Shown one piece after another: positions 25,860 to 36,427 of a stretch of DNA of 64,000 bases. Below the pieces are notes generated by a model that saw nothing but the letters and a program-made list of their open reading frames with translations, was not told the origin of the DNA and searched no databases. Source of the stretch: Protula sp. h YS-2021 (taxonomy: Eukaryota; Annelida; Polychaeta; Sabellida; Serpulidae); contig OX457029.1 of the NCBI GenBank assembly GCA_949752745.1, positions 39,725,103 to 39,789,102 of the forward strand. Direction: 5' to 3'. Within the stretch, counting starts at the first letter, position 1, and each line of letters starts with the position of its first letter. A program made the translations under genes and the position numbers.

Positions 25860-27020
25860 AACCAATGTACGAATAAGCAAACTCTGTTGTGTTTGTTTTG
25901 TTTTTTGTTTGTTTTTTTCGTGTGACTGAAAAGGCGAGGGTGTTCGTGTTTCGTCTAGATCGGGTAACCCTCGCAGCGTGTCAGAAATCGACGTGGACTT
26001 TTTAAAGAAAAAGCAAATGCTGTGGATGTAATCTTTGTGTGCATGTCATATTTAAGAATTTTCTCTTGTTTCTCATTCTAGTTTTCTTTTAATGACGTGA
26101 CTGGCGATCTTTGTTTTTCACAGTACGTTTCGGAAAGGGGGGGGGGGGGGGGGGGCAGGGACTATTATTTGTTGACATTGCCAAAAGAGCATAAAAGGTC
26201 GTTATTGCAACCCCCGCCGGATTTTTAAAATTGCAAAAAAAAAAAAAAAAGCGACCGGCTCTGCAAACGAGAAAAATAAAAAAAAACTACTGTTCTTGTT
26301 TATGAAGTTGTAGAGTAAGAGTTGTCCGAAAGGCAGAAAAAACTGGGCATTTAGAGGGGAGGCTTATCCTTATTTTTGCGCGCGCACCTCAGTGCACACA
26401 TTTGAATACAAAAAAAAAAAAGAAGAAAGGAAAAGAAAACGCGAGTATTTTGATGGCGTTGTATGATCTGACACTTGTTCTCCCAGCCGACTTTCGTCGG
26501 TTGGCTGTACCCATCACTTTTGGGGTATCCCTTATGATGCTCTTCCTACACTTCTGGTCTGAATTCGTTTGGAATCAAGCAGGACTGTTCGTTTGGCAGT
26601 AAATGGATAGCCTTGAGAGAACCCAAAACGACACTTCATCTCAGATCCATTCCGATTTCTCTTGATGGCAACGTTGCCAATCAGGTCTACCAAAATTTTT
26701 TTTATTGTCTTCTCATTACTCAATGCTTCTTTTTAAGAAATAATTTGTTTCTTTCGATATGACTATATGGATATTTCATAAGGTGCGAGAATATAATAAT
26801 TAGCAATCGACTTCTATTTAATTACTTTAAAACGAAATGCTAAAAAAATGTTACGGCTGGGCGTAATGTTCATTGTCATTCTTGTATTACCGATCAATAT
26901 CAAGTTTGACAGAGAAACGAAACCAAAATTTTGGCTAATGCCGTGTCGGGTCTAAATATGGTAGAAAAAAAATATAAACAGATCGCACTGTACTTTTTTA
27001 CTGAGAATTGTCACGGTCAA
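25860..27020. other. Downstream flank of H2A.X, no gene seen
   Basis: AT-rich sequence with a G run at about 26138-26155 and A runs near 26236-26250 and 26410-26420. A purine-rich TTTAAAGAAAAAG near 26000 is too far from the stem-loop to call as a histone downstream element. No open frame has supporting features. Confidence 0.5.
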
Positions 27021-27359
27021 GAAGATTATAGCTAGGAAAAGTCAGGAAAATGTAATCAGTCAACATTTCCTAACAGGTGAGGAAATTTGAATTGAATATC
27101 GAAATTTGTCTTTTTTTAGCCCTCAGCCAATATTAGCTGAAGGCTATTGCTATCTGTCTGTCCGTAAACTTTTGTCGGGTTGATATCTCGGAAACTATTT
27201 ATCGGAGCTTCACAAAACCTTATTGGAAGAAAGTATATAGTGTAGATGTGCAAGGGGGGGATCAATTTGTCACTTGTCCGTCCGCCTGTCCGCCCATCAC
27301 ACTTTAGATGTGCAACGGGGATTTCAATTTGTCCGTCCGTCGTTTTTTAAACTGTTTTT
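27021..27359 (+). repeat. Repeat A, copy 1
   Basis: Nearly identical to 27598-27937, and related in inverted orientation to the sequence flanking the hAT element at 32398-36427. It contains a hairpin head (AGCCCTCAGC...GCTGAAGGCT, 27118-27145), then ATTGCTATCTGTCTGTCCGT, GATATCTCGGAAAC and AGTATATAGTGTAGATGTGC. Noncoding. Confidence 0.85.
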
Positions 27360-27597
27360 ATTATATGTCTCCCCCAAGGGAGACGTATATAGCATTTGGT
27401 GTGTCTGTCCGTAGTGAGTTTTTATGAAATTAATGATCGATTTTTCTCAAAACATACGTACATATTGGGGTACATGTCTAGATGATGCCTGTGGTTTTTT
27501 TTTTTTCGTTTCCTCAAAAATTCTATTTTTGGCAAATTTTTGAAATAGGGGAGGGGGGCGTTCGTGCATTTTTTTTCACTTTGGCAGGCTATATCTC
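27360..27597 (+). repeat. Repeat B, copy 1 (3'-truncated)
   Basis: Starts at a hairpin GTCTCCC-CCAA-GGGAGAC (27367-27384), followed by TATATAGCATTTGGTGTGTC, and ends abruptly at CTATATCTCGAA where repeat A restarts. The second copy (28857-29100) continues past this point, so copy 1 is truncated. Confidence 0.8.
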
Positions 27598-27937
27598 GAA
27601 GATTATAGCTAGGAAAAGTCAGGAAAAATGTAATCAGTCAACATTTCCTAACAGGTGAGGAAATTTGAATTGAATATCGAAATTTGTCTTTTTTTAGCCC
27701 TCAGCCAATATTAGCTGAAGGCTATTGCTATCTGTCTGTCCGTAAACTTTTGTCGGGTTGATATCTCGGAAACTATTTATCGGAGCTTCACAAAACCTTA
27801 CAGGAAGAAAGTATATAGTGTAGATGTGCAAGGGGGGGATCAATTTGTCACTTGTCCGTCCGCCTGTCCGTCCATCACACTTTAGATGTGCAACGGGGAT
27901 TTCAATTTGTCCGTCCGTCGTTTTTTAAACTGTTTTT
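27598..27937 (+). repeat. Repeat A, copy 2
   Basis: Direct duplicate of 27021-27359 at an offset of about 578 bp, with very few differences (one inserted A, a few substitutions). High identity implies a recent duplication. It stops exactly where the insertion at 27938 begins. Confidence 0.88.
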
Positions 27938-28856
27938 GGAAGGCCAGCCCAAGCTGGCCTTCCTATAGTGCTACATTCCGCTTGGGGGATTTTTTTTTTG
28001 AGACGGTTCCAATTTCAGTCATAAATTTACTTTCATTCATAATATATTTACGTTCATTGATGAGTCAATTAATAGTAACTACAGTGGGCCAATGAAATTT
28101 GAAGATTTTTGTGATGTCATGCATCTGCTTTGAATATTGATCACCTCCCATTGAGGAACGTATTAGGGTTTGTCTCAAACATTGAATGAGTAGGACATTT
28201 ATTGCATTTCGTCTGAAAGAAGCTGAAAAACAGCGACTTAGGAATACTGGACCATGAAACAAGTCGCAACTTGTCGTCTAGATTTGCCATAGTCACAGCG
28301 ATTTGTTAACCTGTGGATTGTGGCTTACTATTTTGTTATTGAGTTTTGGCCGATATTCTTTGAACTTCGATAGCTTATTGATTTTGTTTCAAAGAGTCAC
28401 TGTTTTCATGAAATATTAAAACATTTTTTTTGAATAGATTAAAAAAATACAGAGGCATTTTTATGGGTTTCGTGGCAATGCTTTCTTTAGATTGAGCATT
28501 GAAGTGTGACTGCATCTGTTATTGACTTGTGTGCCAGTGCTGCCCTGCAGTGTTAGCTCGTGGTAATCGTTGCCAGCGGTTATACTGCATTTGGGTCATC
28601 AGTGACTCATTTGCTGCGCACTTCTTTTTCGCTGTTTTTGAAAGTAGACTGTTCATGTTTTGGCAACACGGCAAATGTGAACGGTTGAGTACGGAAGCAC
28701 AGAGAGCATTTTACTCAAGTTTTGTTAGGAATTAAGTTGTAAAATGAATAGAATATTTGTTTCTTTATCCAACTTAAATCTCTTATACAACTCCCTTCAA
28801 ATACATGTGTATATTGTGGCAGAACATGGCCTTCCACCGATGCTTTTAGCCTAGTT
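27938..28856 (+). mobile_element. Hairpin-headed insertion C (about 917 bp)
   Basis: The A/B junction that is intact at 27359-27360 is interrupted here. The insert begins with an 11-bp hairpin GGAAGGCCAGC-CCAA-GCTGGCCTTCC (27938-27963) and ends with TTTTAGCCTAG before TTATTATATGTCTCCC resumes repeat B. GGCCTTCC recurs near the 3' end (about 28828-28835) and could pair with the head. No long TIR, no coding frame and at most a 2-bp (TT) duplication are visible. A Helitron-like or foldback non-autonomous element is possible; the class is not settled. Confidence 0.6.
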
Positions 28857-29100
28857 ATTATATGTCTCCCCCTAAGGGAGACGTATATAGCATTTGGTGT
28901 GTCTGTCCGTAGTGAGTTTTTATGAAATTAATGAGTCGATTTTTCTCAAAACATACGTACATATTGGGGTACATGTCTAGATGATGCCTGTGGTATATTT
29001 TTTTTTTTCGTTTCCTCAAAAATTCTATTTTTGGCAAATTTTTGAAATAGGGGAGGGGGGCGTTCGTGCATTTTTTTCACTTTGGCAGGCTATATCTCGA
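28857..29100 (+). repeat. Repeat B, copy 2
   Basis: Same sequence as 27360-27597, including the hairpin GTCTCCC...GGGAGAC (28864-28882). It runs into the tandem array whose units contain GTTTGTTGGATTAGGCTG. Confidence 0.8.
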
Positions 29101-30670
29101 AAACAGTTTGTTGGATTAGGCTGAAACGTGGCAAGAACAACACACATGTAGTGCAAATGTGTACTGTGAAGTCTTACGTCATTTCCGGTGAAAATGTATT
29201 TTTGGCGAATTTTTGATTTTGAACTTTTTTTGGCCATATTGTCGCGATATCTCCGAAACGGTTTGTTGGATTAGGCTGAAACTTGGCAAAACTCACAAAA
29301 CGTGTAAATGTTTACTGCGAAGTTTTTCTTCGTTTCCGTTGAAAATGTATTTTTGGCGATTTTTTATTTTTAACTTTTTTGACCATATTGTTGCAATATC
29401 TCCGAAAGAGTTTGTTGGATTAGGCTGGAACGTGGCAAGAATAACTCATATATAGTGCAAATGCAGTGTTGCCACACTATACTTTTTTTAAAAGTATATA
29501 CTTTTTTTTGAAAAATGGCCTTAAATACTTTTTTTTATACTTTTGTTTTATACTTTTTTTTGCCTTCATACTTTTTTATACTTTTTTTTTTGGAATCACG
29601 AAAAAAAAACTTTTTTTTATTCTTAATTCCTTTCAGGAAAAATGTTTCTCTCTCCGAAAATAAAGACGTTTTACTATTTTCCTTGTTTAATTTTTTTTTT
29701 TTTGCTTATAAAAGTATTTGCTGTTTGCTTATGTATTTTTATACTTTTTTGCCTTTATTCTTCTTTTATACTTTACTGTACTTTTTTTCAATTTCTGCAT
29801 TCCTTCCAGGAAAATATTTCCCTCTCCGACACTAACTACGTTTTACCATTTTCCTTGTCTCCATTTTTGTTTCCTTATAAAAGTATATACTTTTTTACTT
29901 ATGTATTGGTATTGGTTATTAAAATTAATATCAAAAGGTGACCTTTAGATCACGAGCAGATGCTCACTTGTTAACAATAATATGTTTATTTTAAGTTATA
30001 TCTATAGATTTCCAGAGAAATACCTCTAAAAATTGCCCTTTGAACATCGCTTTCCAATTTTTTAAGCTCCTTTTATTAAGTATTATATTTTTTTTAGGGT
30101 TGACCATGTAGGTATTGTTTATGACATACCAACAATCACCACTACATAAGTAATGATGGTAGAAATAAATGCGCGAGCCGAAAAATTTTGCCCTAAAAAA
30201 TACTTTTTTTTATACTTTTTTTTTTTTGAAATACTTTTAAAAATACTTTTTTTATACTTTTTTTCATGGCAAAGTGAGTGGCAACACTGCAAATGTTTAC
30301 TGCGAAGTTTCTTTTCATTGAAAATGTATTTTTGGCGATTTTTTTTATTTTTGAATTTTAATTTTTTTGGCCATATTGTTGCGATATCTCCTAAAACGGT
30401 TTGTTGGATTAGGCTGAAACTTGGCAGGAAGAACTCGCAAAACGTGTAAATGTTTACTGCGAAGTTTTTCTTCATTTCCGTTGAAAATGTATTTTTGGCG
30501 AATTTTTCAATTTTGATTTTTAACTTTTTTGGCCATAATTGTTGCGATGTCTCCGAAACAGTTTGTTGGATTAGGCTGAAACATGGCAAGAAGAACCCAT
30601 ATGTAGTGGAAATGTTTACTGCGAAGTTTTTCATTTCCGTTAAAAATGTATTTTTGGCGATTTTTTTCCA
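29090..30670 (+). repeat. About 150-bp tandem array, interrupted by an insertion
   Basis: Five units each contain GATATCTCCGAAA, GTTTGTTGGATTAGGCTGAA, TGTTTACTGCGAAG and GAAAATGTATTTTTGGCG. The GTTTGTTGGATTAGG positions are near 29106, 29261, 29409, 30400 and 30559. The gap between the third and fourth is the transposon at 29464-30289. No protein is encoded. Confidence 0.88.
29464..30289. mobile_element. Non-autonomous hAT-like element (826 bp)
   Basis: Terminal inverted repeats CAGTGTTGCCAC / GTGGCAACACTG fit the CAGTG ends of hAT transposons. The element splits a unit of the ~150-bp array, and CAAATG is duplicated on both sides (29458-29463 and 30290-30295). The interior is T-rich with many ATACTTTTT motifs in the same orientation at both ends, plus a ~175-bp internal duplication. 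T-rich open frames across 29466-29948 are low-complexity artefacts. Confidence 0.82.
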
Positions 30671-31321
30671 CGTGACTGATTAGGGGCGGGGAAGACATAT
30701 CCGTTTTTGTTTTAACAAAAACACTGGCCAATCTAGTTGTCCGGGCGATATCTCAAGAACTATTTATCGGAATTTCACCAAACTTTACAGGAAGAAGTAT
30801 ATATAGTATAGATGTGCAGCGGGGGGGGGGGGGGGGGGGGGGTTCAATTTGTCACTTGTCCGTCTCCAAAATCAAATCTTACAGGAAGAGTGTAGTGTAG
30901 ATGTGTAACGGAGTTATAACAAACCTTATAGAAGCGTGTTGAAAGGCTGATGGTGAAATGTTGCAAAAATGTTCCAGTCAACGACATACATGCGCGCAAG
31001 AAATCAAATATCAATTGCTGCGTCGCAAACCTCAAAGGCAAAAAGCAGATGAACTGTAGTTGTGCAATTTGAGGTATATTTTATCACCCGTTCGTCTCCC
31101 CATTCTGTGACACCTAAATGTTGCTTTTCTTCGGGCCATATCTCAAAAAGGTAACTCGCCCACAGTGATGTCACTGCTTTTGGCTGAGGGCTGTCCATCT
31201 CCGATGCCTGTTTTCAATTTTCAGTATTTCTGTCATTGTGTTTTATGTCTTCTGATATGGTTTATAAGTCCCTCGCCGGGGGACTGTAGTTTTCGGGTCT
31301 GTCCGTCCATCTGTCAACACC
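30671..31321 (+). repeat. Diverged repeat A-like sequence and another hairpin head
   Basis: 30730-30850 carries CGATATCTCAAGAACTATTT, TTTACAGGAAGAAGTATATA and a G run, all features of repeat A. At 31268-31284 a GTCCC...GGGAC hairpin precedes TGTAGTTTTCGGGTCTGTCC, resembling the heads of repeats A and B. No gene seen. Confidence 0.6.
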
Positions 31322-32060
31322 TTTTTTTGTTAACACACTGAAGTCTACAGCCGATTCCAGTACTACCCATATATATTCTATATATGGGTAGTACTGGAAC
31401 GAACAAGGATCGGTATTGTAAATGAGCCATGTCGGCCCAAGGACATCGGCCCAGCTGAACTTGAGAAATTTTCACAACCCTTACATACTGGAATGAGTTT
31501 GTTAACACACTCAAGCCTACATTTCTGCATCGGTTGACAAGATATCTTAACTATAAGTAGTATTGGAACCAACAAGTGTTGGTATTGAAAATTAGCCATG
31601 TCGGCCCAAGGACATTGGCCCAGCTGAACCACACAAATTTTCCCAATCGTTACTCAGTTGAATGAGTTTGTTAACACACTCAAGCCTACATTTCTGGATC
31701 GACTGTTGAAATCATTGACATATGGGAAGTATTGCAAATGAGACCGTTCGGCCCAAGGACATTGGCCCAGCTGAATTTCAGAAATTTTCACAACCTTACA
31801 TACTGGAATGAGTGTGTTAGCACTCAAGCCTACATTTCTGCATCAATTGATAAGATATTTTAACTATAAGTACTATTGGAACCAACAAGGGTTGTTATTG
31901 TAAATGAGCCATGTCGCCCAAGGACATTGGCCCAGCTGAACGTCACAAATTTTCCCAATCACTACTCATTGGAATGAGTTTGTAACTCAAGCCTACATAT
32001 TGTGACCGATTGTTAAGACATTTTATATATGGGTAGTAATGGGGACTTAGTCATTCTAAA
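31322..32060 (+). repeat. About 180-bp tandem array, forward orientation
   Basis: Four to five units share AATGAGTTTGTTAACACACT, CAAGCCTACATTTCTGCATC, GTAGTATTGGAACCAACAAG and GGCCCAAGGACATTGGCCCA, then GCTGAA. The same family appears in reverse orientation at about 38980-39660. A 21-bp palindrome lies in the first unit (31355-31399). Confidence 0.87.
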
Positions 32061-32197
32061 ATTTCCTGTCCATCGAGCGTTTTTGTGGCGGGGGACATTA
32101 ATCAGTTTTACTGATGACTGTTTCAAAATTTTGACAAAATATGACTGCCTTCTCACATTCTAGACACAAACGTTGATTCGATGGTAAGGGAAAAATG

Positions 32198-32397
32198 NNN
32201 NNNNNNNNNNNNNNNNNNNNNNNNNNNNNNNNNNNNNNNNNNNNNNNNNNNNNNNNNNNNNNNNNNNNNNNNNNNNNNNNNNNNNNNNNNNNNNNNNNNN
32301 NNNNNNNNNNNNNNNNNNNNNNNNNNNNNNNNNNNNNNNNNNNNNNNNNNNNNNNNNNNNNNNNNNNNNNNNNNNNNNNNNNNNNNNNNNNNNNNNN
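32198..32397. other. Assembly gap (200 N)
   Basis: Exactly 200 undetermined bases, a conventional scaffold-gap length, so the true distance is unknown. It joins GGGAAAAATG to CCCCCGTTGCAC, a boundary likely caused by repeats or the C/G homopolymer. Confidence 0.99.
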
Positions 32398-32423
32398 CCC
32401 CCCGTTGCACATGTACACTATAT

Positions 32424-35400
32424 CAGTGTGTCAAGCGATTTTAAAGCAAAAAATAATAGGAATTGGATAAAAAAATAGGAATGGCTTGGCAAAAAAATAG
32501 GAAAAAACAGGAATTAAAAAAATCATTACAATCCAATTTCATTTCAATAACTATAGTGCTATATACGTTGCCTCCTCCTCCCCTACAGCCAACCTTTCCT
32601 CACCAATTTCAAATTCTAACACAAGATATTAAGAGAATTAGAAATCGTTTTTTTTTTTTTTTGTTTTTTTTTTTTTTTTCTCCCTCTTGTGCTATAGTTG
32701 TTGCAAGCATACTTTGTGAAACTGTACGTCAATTTTTTTAACTGATGGCAGTTTAGTCATGGGCATATTATGATGGAAAAAATACAATCAATCAATGACA
32801 AAGTATGTTCCATTGTTATAAAAACTACACATTGAAAGCAGTACGTAACAATTTTTGAATTACTAGTGCTCGAATTTAATTTATTTAATGAAATATATAG
32901 AAAATAACTGGATTTCTTCTTAAGCATCATGCCTGCAACAACTATTCACAGTATGTACAACACACAATTTTACAAAGAACAAAATATAAGAAGTATTCTT
33001 CCACAAGTAAAAACTAACCCAATATTACAAAAAGAAACACCTCCTATGAGTATATCAAAATGCAAATAACAATCAATACACAAAGAAATCACTCAAACGC
33101 ATAAACTAAAATCACATTACTTCAAAAACTTGGAGTAGACCGTGTACCTGAACTACACTTAAACGAATTAATAGCAGTTTGCTGTTCAAAAAAAACAATT
33201 GAAAACAATTATGAAAGAAAAATTATATTTACAAACGATATTTACACAACACTTCAGAACCTGGAAAAACACTTAACAAACTACAGCTGAACTACACCAG
33301 TCGTAGTCACCTTGTATCATTATGTACAATATCAAGTAAAACGCAAGGTAACGAAACTTAAGTATACATGCTGGAATACATTGTAAAGAAATTAGTAAGT
33401 GTAAATACTACAATGCATGCTCACGTTCTTCATTACAGTATGTTGTTATGATAATAAACGATACCATTATCAAATTAAAAAACTGCCAAAAAGAAAACAC
33501 AGTTTTAACTGAATAGTACAAAACTCAGAAAGCTAAGAATTCCCTCGCCTATATACAAAAACGTGGAACTCTTTCTTAGAATACTCACAAATTAAAGTGT
33601 AAATAATACTGTAATCGTTACATGCTATGATTTGACGCAACATGCTATGCTTGACATTCTTAATCACAAAAGATGCTATGGTCAGCTTAAAGAAGAGTAT
33701 TTGGACGTAGAATAATGCTATGTTTATCATGTGAAACGCGAAACTGATGTACTAAAATATGTACAAATATTTATCCAACGGTGCATGAGACTTTTGATGA
33801 ACTGGTGGCACTAATCAGAGACACATTTTGCACTTTACGTATTTCAAACAGACTCATACGTCTTTTTTCAGCAACAAATTTTACACATTACTTCTTCACC
33901 TTTTTGTGGGTTTCGAATTTGCATAACTTCTCAACGTTCTTTCGTTTCTTTTGCTCTACAGTTTTTTGTTCACTCCTCACACTAGCGAGTTTTTTTGTAC
34001 ATGTCGTTATTTTAGTCTGGGCAGTTTCGATTATGGACTGTGCTACAGACGCTCTTCGTATATCCTTGTTTTTAAGTGCACGGGCCAGTTTTTCATTTCC
34101 CTCTCGAAGCAATTCTTCCGCTACTGCTAAGTCTTTTTTCATAACTAACTCGTCTTTCTCCAGCTGTTTCCCCTTTTCATTTAACGCATCTCTTTCATTA
34201 CTGGCCTGTTTCGCGGTTCGTTCTTTTCGCTCCTGTTCTTCAAGCTGGCGTTTGGCTTCATCTTTTCGTGCTTCTTCCTCCTGCTTTTCTTCTTCCAGCC
34301 GCTGTTGATACCTTTGATGTGAGTGTCTGACATGTTGCAACATGTCTGAAGTGATGGGAACTTTCTCCGGTTGCGTGTGTAAATTGATGGCATCTTTTGC
34401 CAGCCTATTCCCTATAATCGATTTCACAGAAAGGTTTACTCTGTCCGTTCCAAGCATCTTTTTGTTTTTGGAAAGACCTCTTTCACAATCGGCGTTTCCA
34501 TGCGGAAGCACAAGAGCTGCTTTAACGACTTTCTGCAGATTCTCGTATTTCAGCTCTCCAGATGGTAGTTTTCTCTGCAAAACGGCTCTCCAGTAATGAT
34601 CGATTCGGTGTTCTTTGCACTCAGGGTCCTCTTCGATATCGTCTAGTTGATATAGACGCCATTCGTCTGTAATGACTGTCACATCATCGGTACTGACTGA
34701 TGGAAGTTTACGTGCAACGTTTTGGATTGACAAACATTCAGCATCTTTCTTCCGAGAGGGATGCAGACAAGCCAAATCTTTAAGAAGTTGGTTATTAAAC
34801 GGGAGCCGGTCAAGCAGATATTTCACAACTGTTCTGTAAAATTTACGCGCACTGAGAAGGAAACGCTTCTTGTCGCCAACTTCTAGATTCCTCAGTACGA
34901 CTAACGTGCTTTCGCCAATAACCAAGTCCTCGTCTGGCAGCTGGTGTTCATGGCTTGAAACATCAATCATTTTAAGTTCTTCACCAGTCTTGTTTTCATA
35001 TAGCGACTTCTTCAAAAAACGCGACATCAACTTCACTACTAAGTCCTTCATTTCAGTGTACAATATACGAACAAGAGGGGCTTCAGTTTGGAACACTTTC
35101 AAGAAGTGCTGAAAGCAGGGTATAACCGCTTTCAGAAAATGAAGTTCAGTAAGGGTTCCTTTCTGCTGTAACTTCGAGGAAATTCGTGAAAACGAAGCAC
35201 TTTTAGGTGTACTCCTGGAGTCTCTTTTAGCCAAGTCTGCAAAGTATTTGCAAAGAGGGTTCCACTGTTCAACAAGTCTGTCTACAACAACTCCAAGTGT
35301 CACCCATCTCGACGGTACATGCCTAATAAAAACATGCTCTTCGACATCTTCCTGTAGTTGATAAAAAGAAAAATCTTCTCTTCTAGCAGCTGAATGTTTG

Positions 35401-36292
35401 AAAAAGCTATGAATGTCAACAGCCAGTTCGTCGATAGATAAACTGTAACTGTCGAGACCTTTCGAAAAACTGTTGTGAATGACGTGAAGATTGCACGAGC
35501 CGATGTTAACCAGACCGGAGAATCCAGATTGCTTCAAATATGTGTCTATAGCCGTTAAAATAGTTTTATTTACGTTGGGCCCGTCACTTGCAAGAGAACT
35601 AAGCTTATTCAAATGAACACCGTCACTTTCCAATCGCTCAATAATGGTATCAGCAACTTTTGCCCCCTCGGCATGACCAAACATGAACGACGTGTAAAAC
35701 TTTCTCTCTACTTCGCTACTGCTTTCGGACCAATATCGAATGTTTATGTCCATCTGTTTTTTAACTTTGAATCTTCAACAAGAATGTCCAGGTACATTGT
35801 GACCAGCCGAGTGAAGAGTAATAATCAATTATTTACTTTTGATATGGGTAATAACCTGTTTATCTTTTCAGTTACTAGCCAAGTAGTATTTCAACGTTTT
35901 CTTACAGTGTGTAGTTACTGCCCATTTCCCTTTAATATTACAGTTTAATCGGAACTTGCCTAAGATCAAAAAATAGATTGGGTATCTGTGACTCGGAAAC
36001 ATTTAAACAGTGGTGCTACAACTTTCGTAGAAAACCAACTGGGTTGTCTAAAAGAAGCACCATGGGTGTCCCTCAGATGCGCCTCACTGGGACGGCAACC
36101 AGAAGAAACCTGTACGCTGTTTTTAACAAGAGAAAGGCTGAAAAATATAAGACAGAAATAAAACACAAAATAATTAACAAACGTATTTAAAAAAAATAGG
36201 AAAAAATAGGAATTTTGTTCAAAAATAGGAAAAAATAGGAATTAAAAAAAAAATAGGAAAATATAGGAAAAAATAGGATACTTGACACACTG
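32424..36292 (-). mobile_element. hAT-type DNA transposon, 3.9 kb
   Basis: Ends are CAGTGTGTCAAG and its inverse CTTGACACACTG. CTATAT is duplicated on both sides (32418-32423 and 36293-36298). The flanks together form an inverted copy of repeat A: GTTGCACATGTACACTATAT on the left, then ATACTTTCTTCCTATAAGG and GACAGACAGACGG on the right. Both ends carry clusters of AAAATAGGAA (five or more left, six or more right), all in the same strand orientation. The interior carries a long minus-strand transposase-like ORF (33888-35753). 32741-33887 and 35754-36180 have no supported coding sequence. Confidence 0.85.
33888..35753 (-). CDS. hAT-superfamily transposase-like protein, N-terminally incomplete
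   Basis: A 621-residue open frame. Near residues 53-62 is LASDGPNVNK, followed by GSCNLHVIHNSF, the Asp and Cys/His pattern of the RNase H-like hAT core. At about 416 LPHGNADCERGLSKNKKM matches the C-terminal hATC dimerisation/catalytic Glu region, preceded by the YWRAVLQ helix. The N-terminal BED zinc finger and the first catalytic Asp segment are absent, and an in-frame TGA lies upstream. Beyond hATC, roughly residues 479-621 form an unusual E/K/R-rich coiled coil ending in a basic KKVKK tail. The product would cut and paste the element. The missing N terminus suggests an intron, a frameshift or a decayed copy; the rest of the frame is intact. Confidence 0.8.
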   Translation of the reverse strand: MDINIRYWSESSSEVERKFYTSFMFGHAEGAKVADTIIERLESDGVHLNKLSSLASDGPNVNKTILTAIDTYLKQSGFSGLVNIGSCNLHVIHNSFSKGLDSYSLSIDELAVDIHSFFKHSAARREDFSFYQLQEDVEEHVFIRHVPSRWVTLGVVVDRLVEQWNPLCKYFADLAKRDSRSTPKSASFSRISSKLQQKGTLTELHFLKAVIPCFQHFLKVFQTEAPLVRILYTEMKDLVVKLMSRFLKKSLYENKTGEELKMIDVSSHEHQLPDEDLVIGESTLVVLRNLEVGDKKRFLLSARKFYRTVVKYLLDRLPFNNQLLKDLACLHPSRKKDAECLSIQNVARKLPSVSTDDVTVITDEWRLYQLDDIEEDPECKEHRIDHYWRAVLQRKLPSGELKYENLQKVVKAALVLPHGNADCERGLSKNKKMLGTDRVNLSVKSIIGNRLAKDAINLHTQPEKVPITSDMLQHVRHSHQRYQQRLEEEKQEEEARKDEAKRQLEEQERKERTAKQASNERDALNEKGKQLEKDELVMKKDLAVAEELLREGNEKLARALKNKDIRRASVAQSIIETAQTKITTCTKKLASVRSEQKTVEQKKRKNVEKLCKFETHKKVKK

Positions 36293-36427
36293 CTATATAT
36301 ACTTTCTTCCTATAAGGTTTTGTGAAGCTCCGATAAATAGTATTTGAGATATCGCCCGGACAAAAAGCTTACGGACAGACAGACGGCAAGACCGATAGCA
36401 AAAGCCTTCAGCCTATGGTCGCACCAT

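Noticed and set aside
29466..29948. Overlapping Phe/Tyr-rich open frames
   Set aside because: T-rich interior of the non-autonomous hAT element; all three frames stay open because of composition.
30119..30683. 171-codon minus-strand frame and its plus-strand partners
   Set aside because: They span the tandem array and the transposon border, with repeated peptide blocks from repeat units; not a gene.
32098..32470. Four open frames on both strands across the N run
   Set aside because: They are translations of the 200-base assembly gap and have no sequence content.
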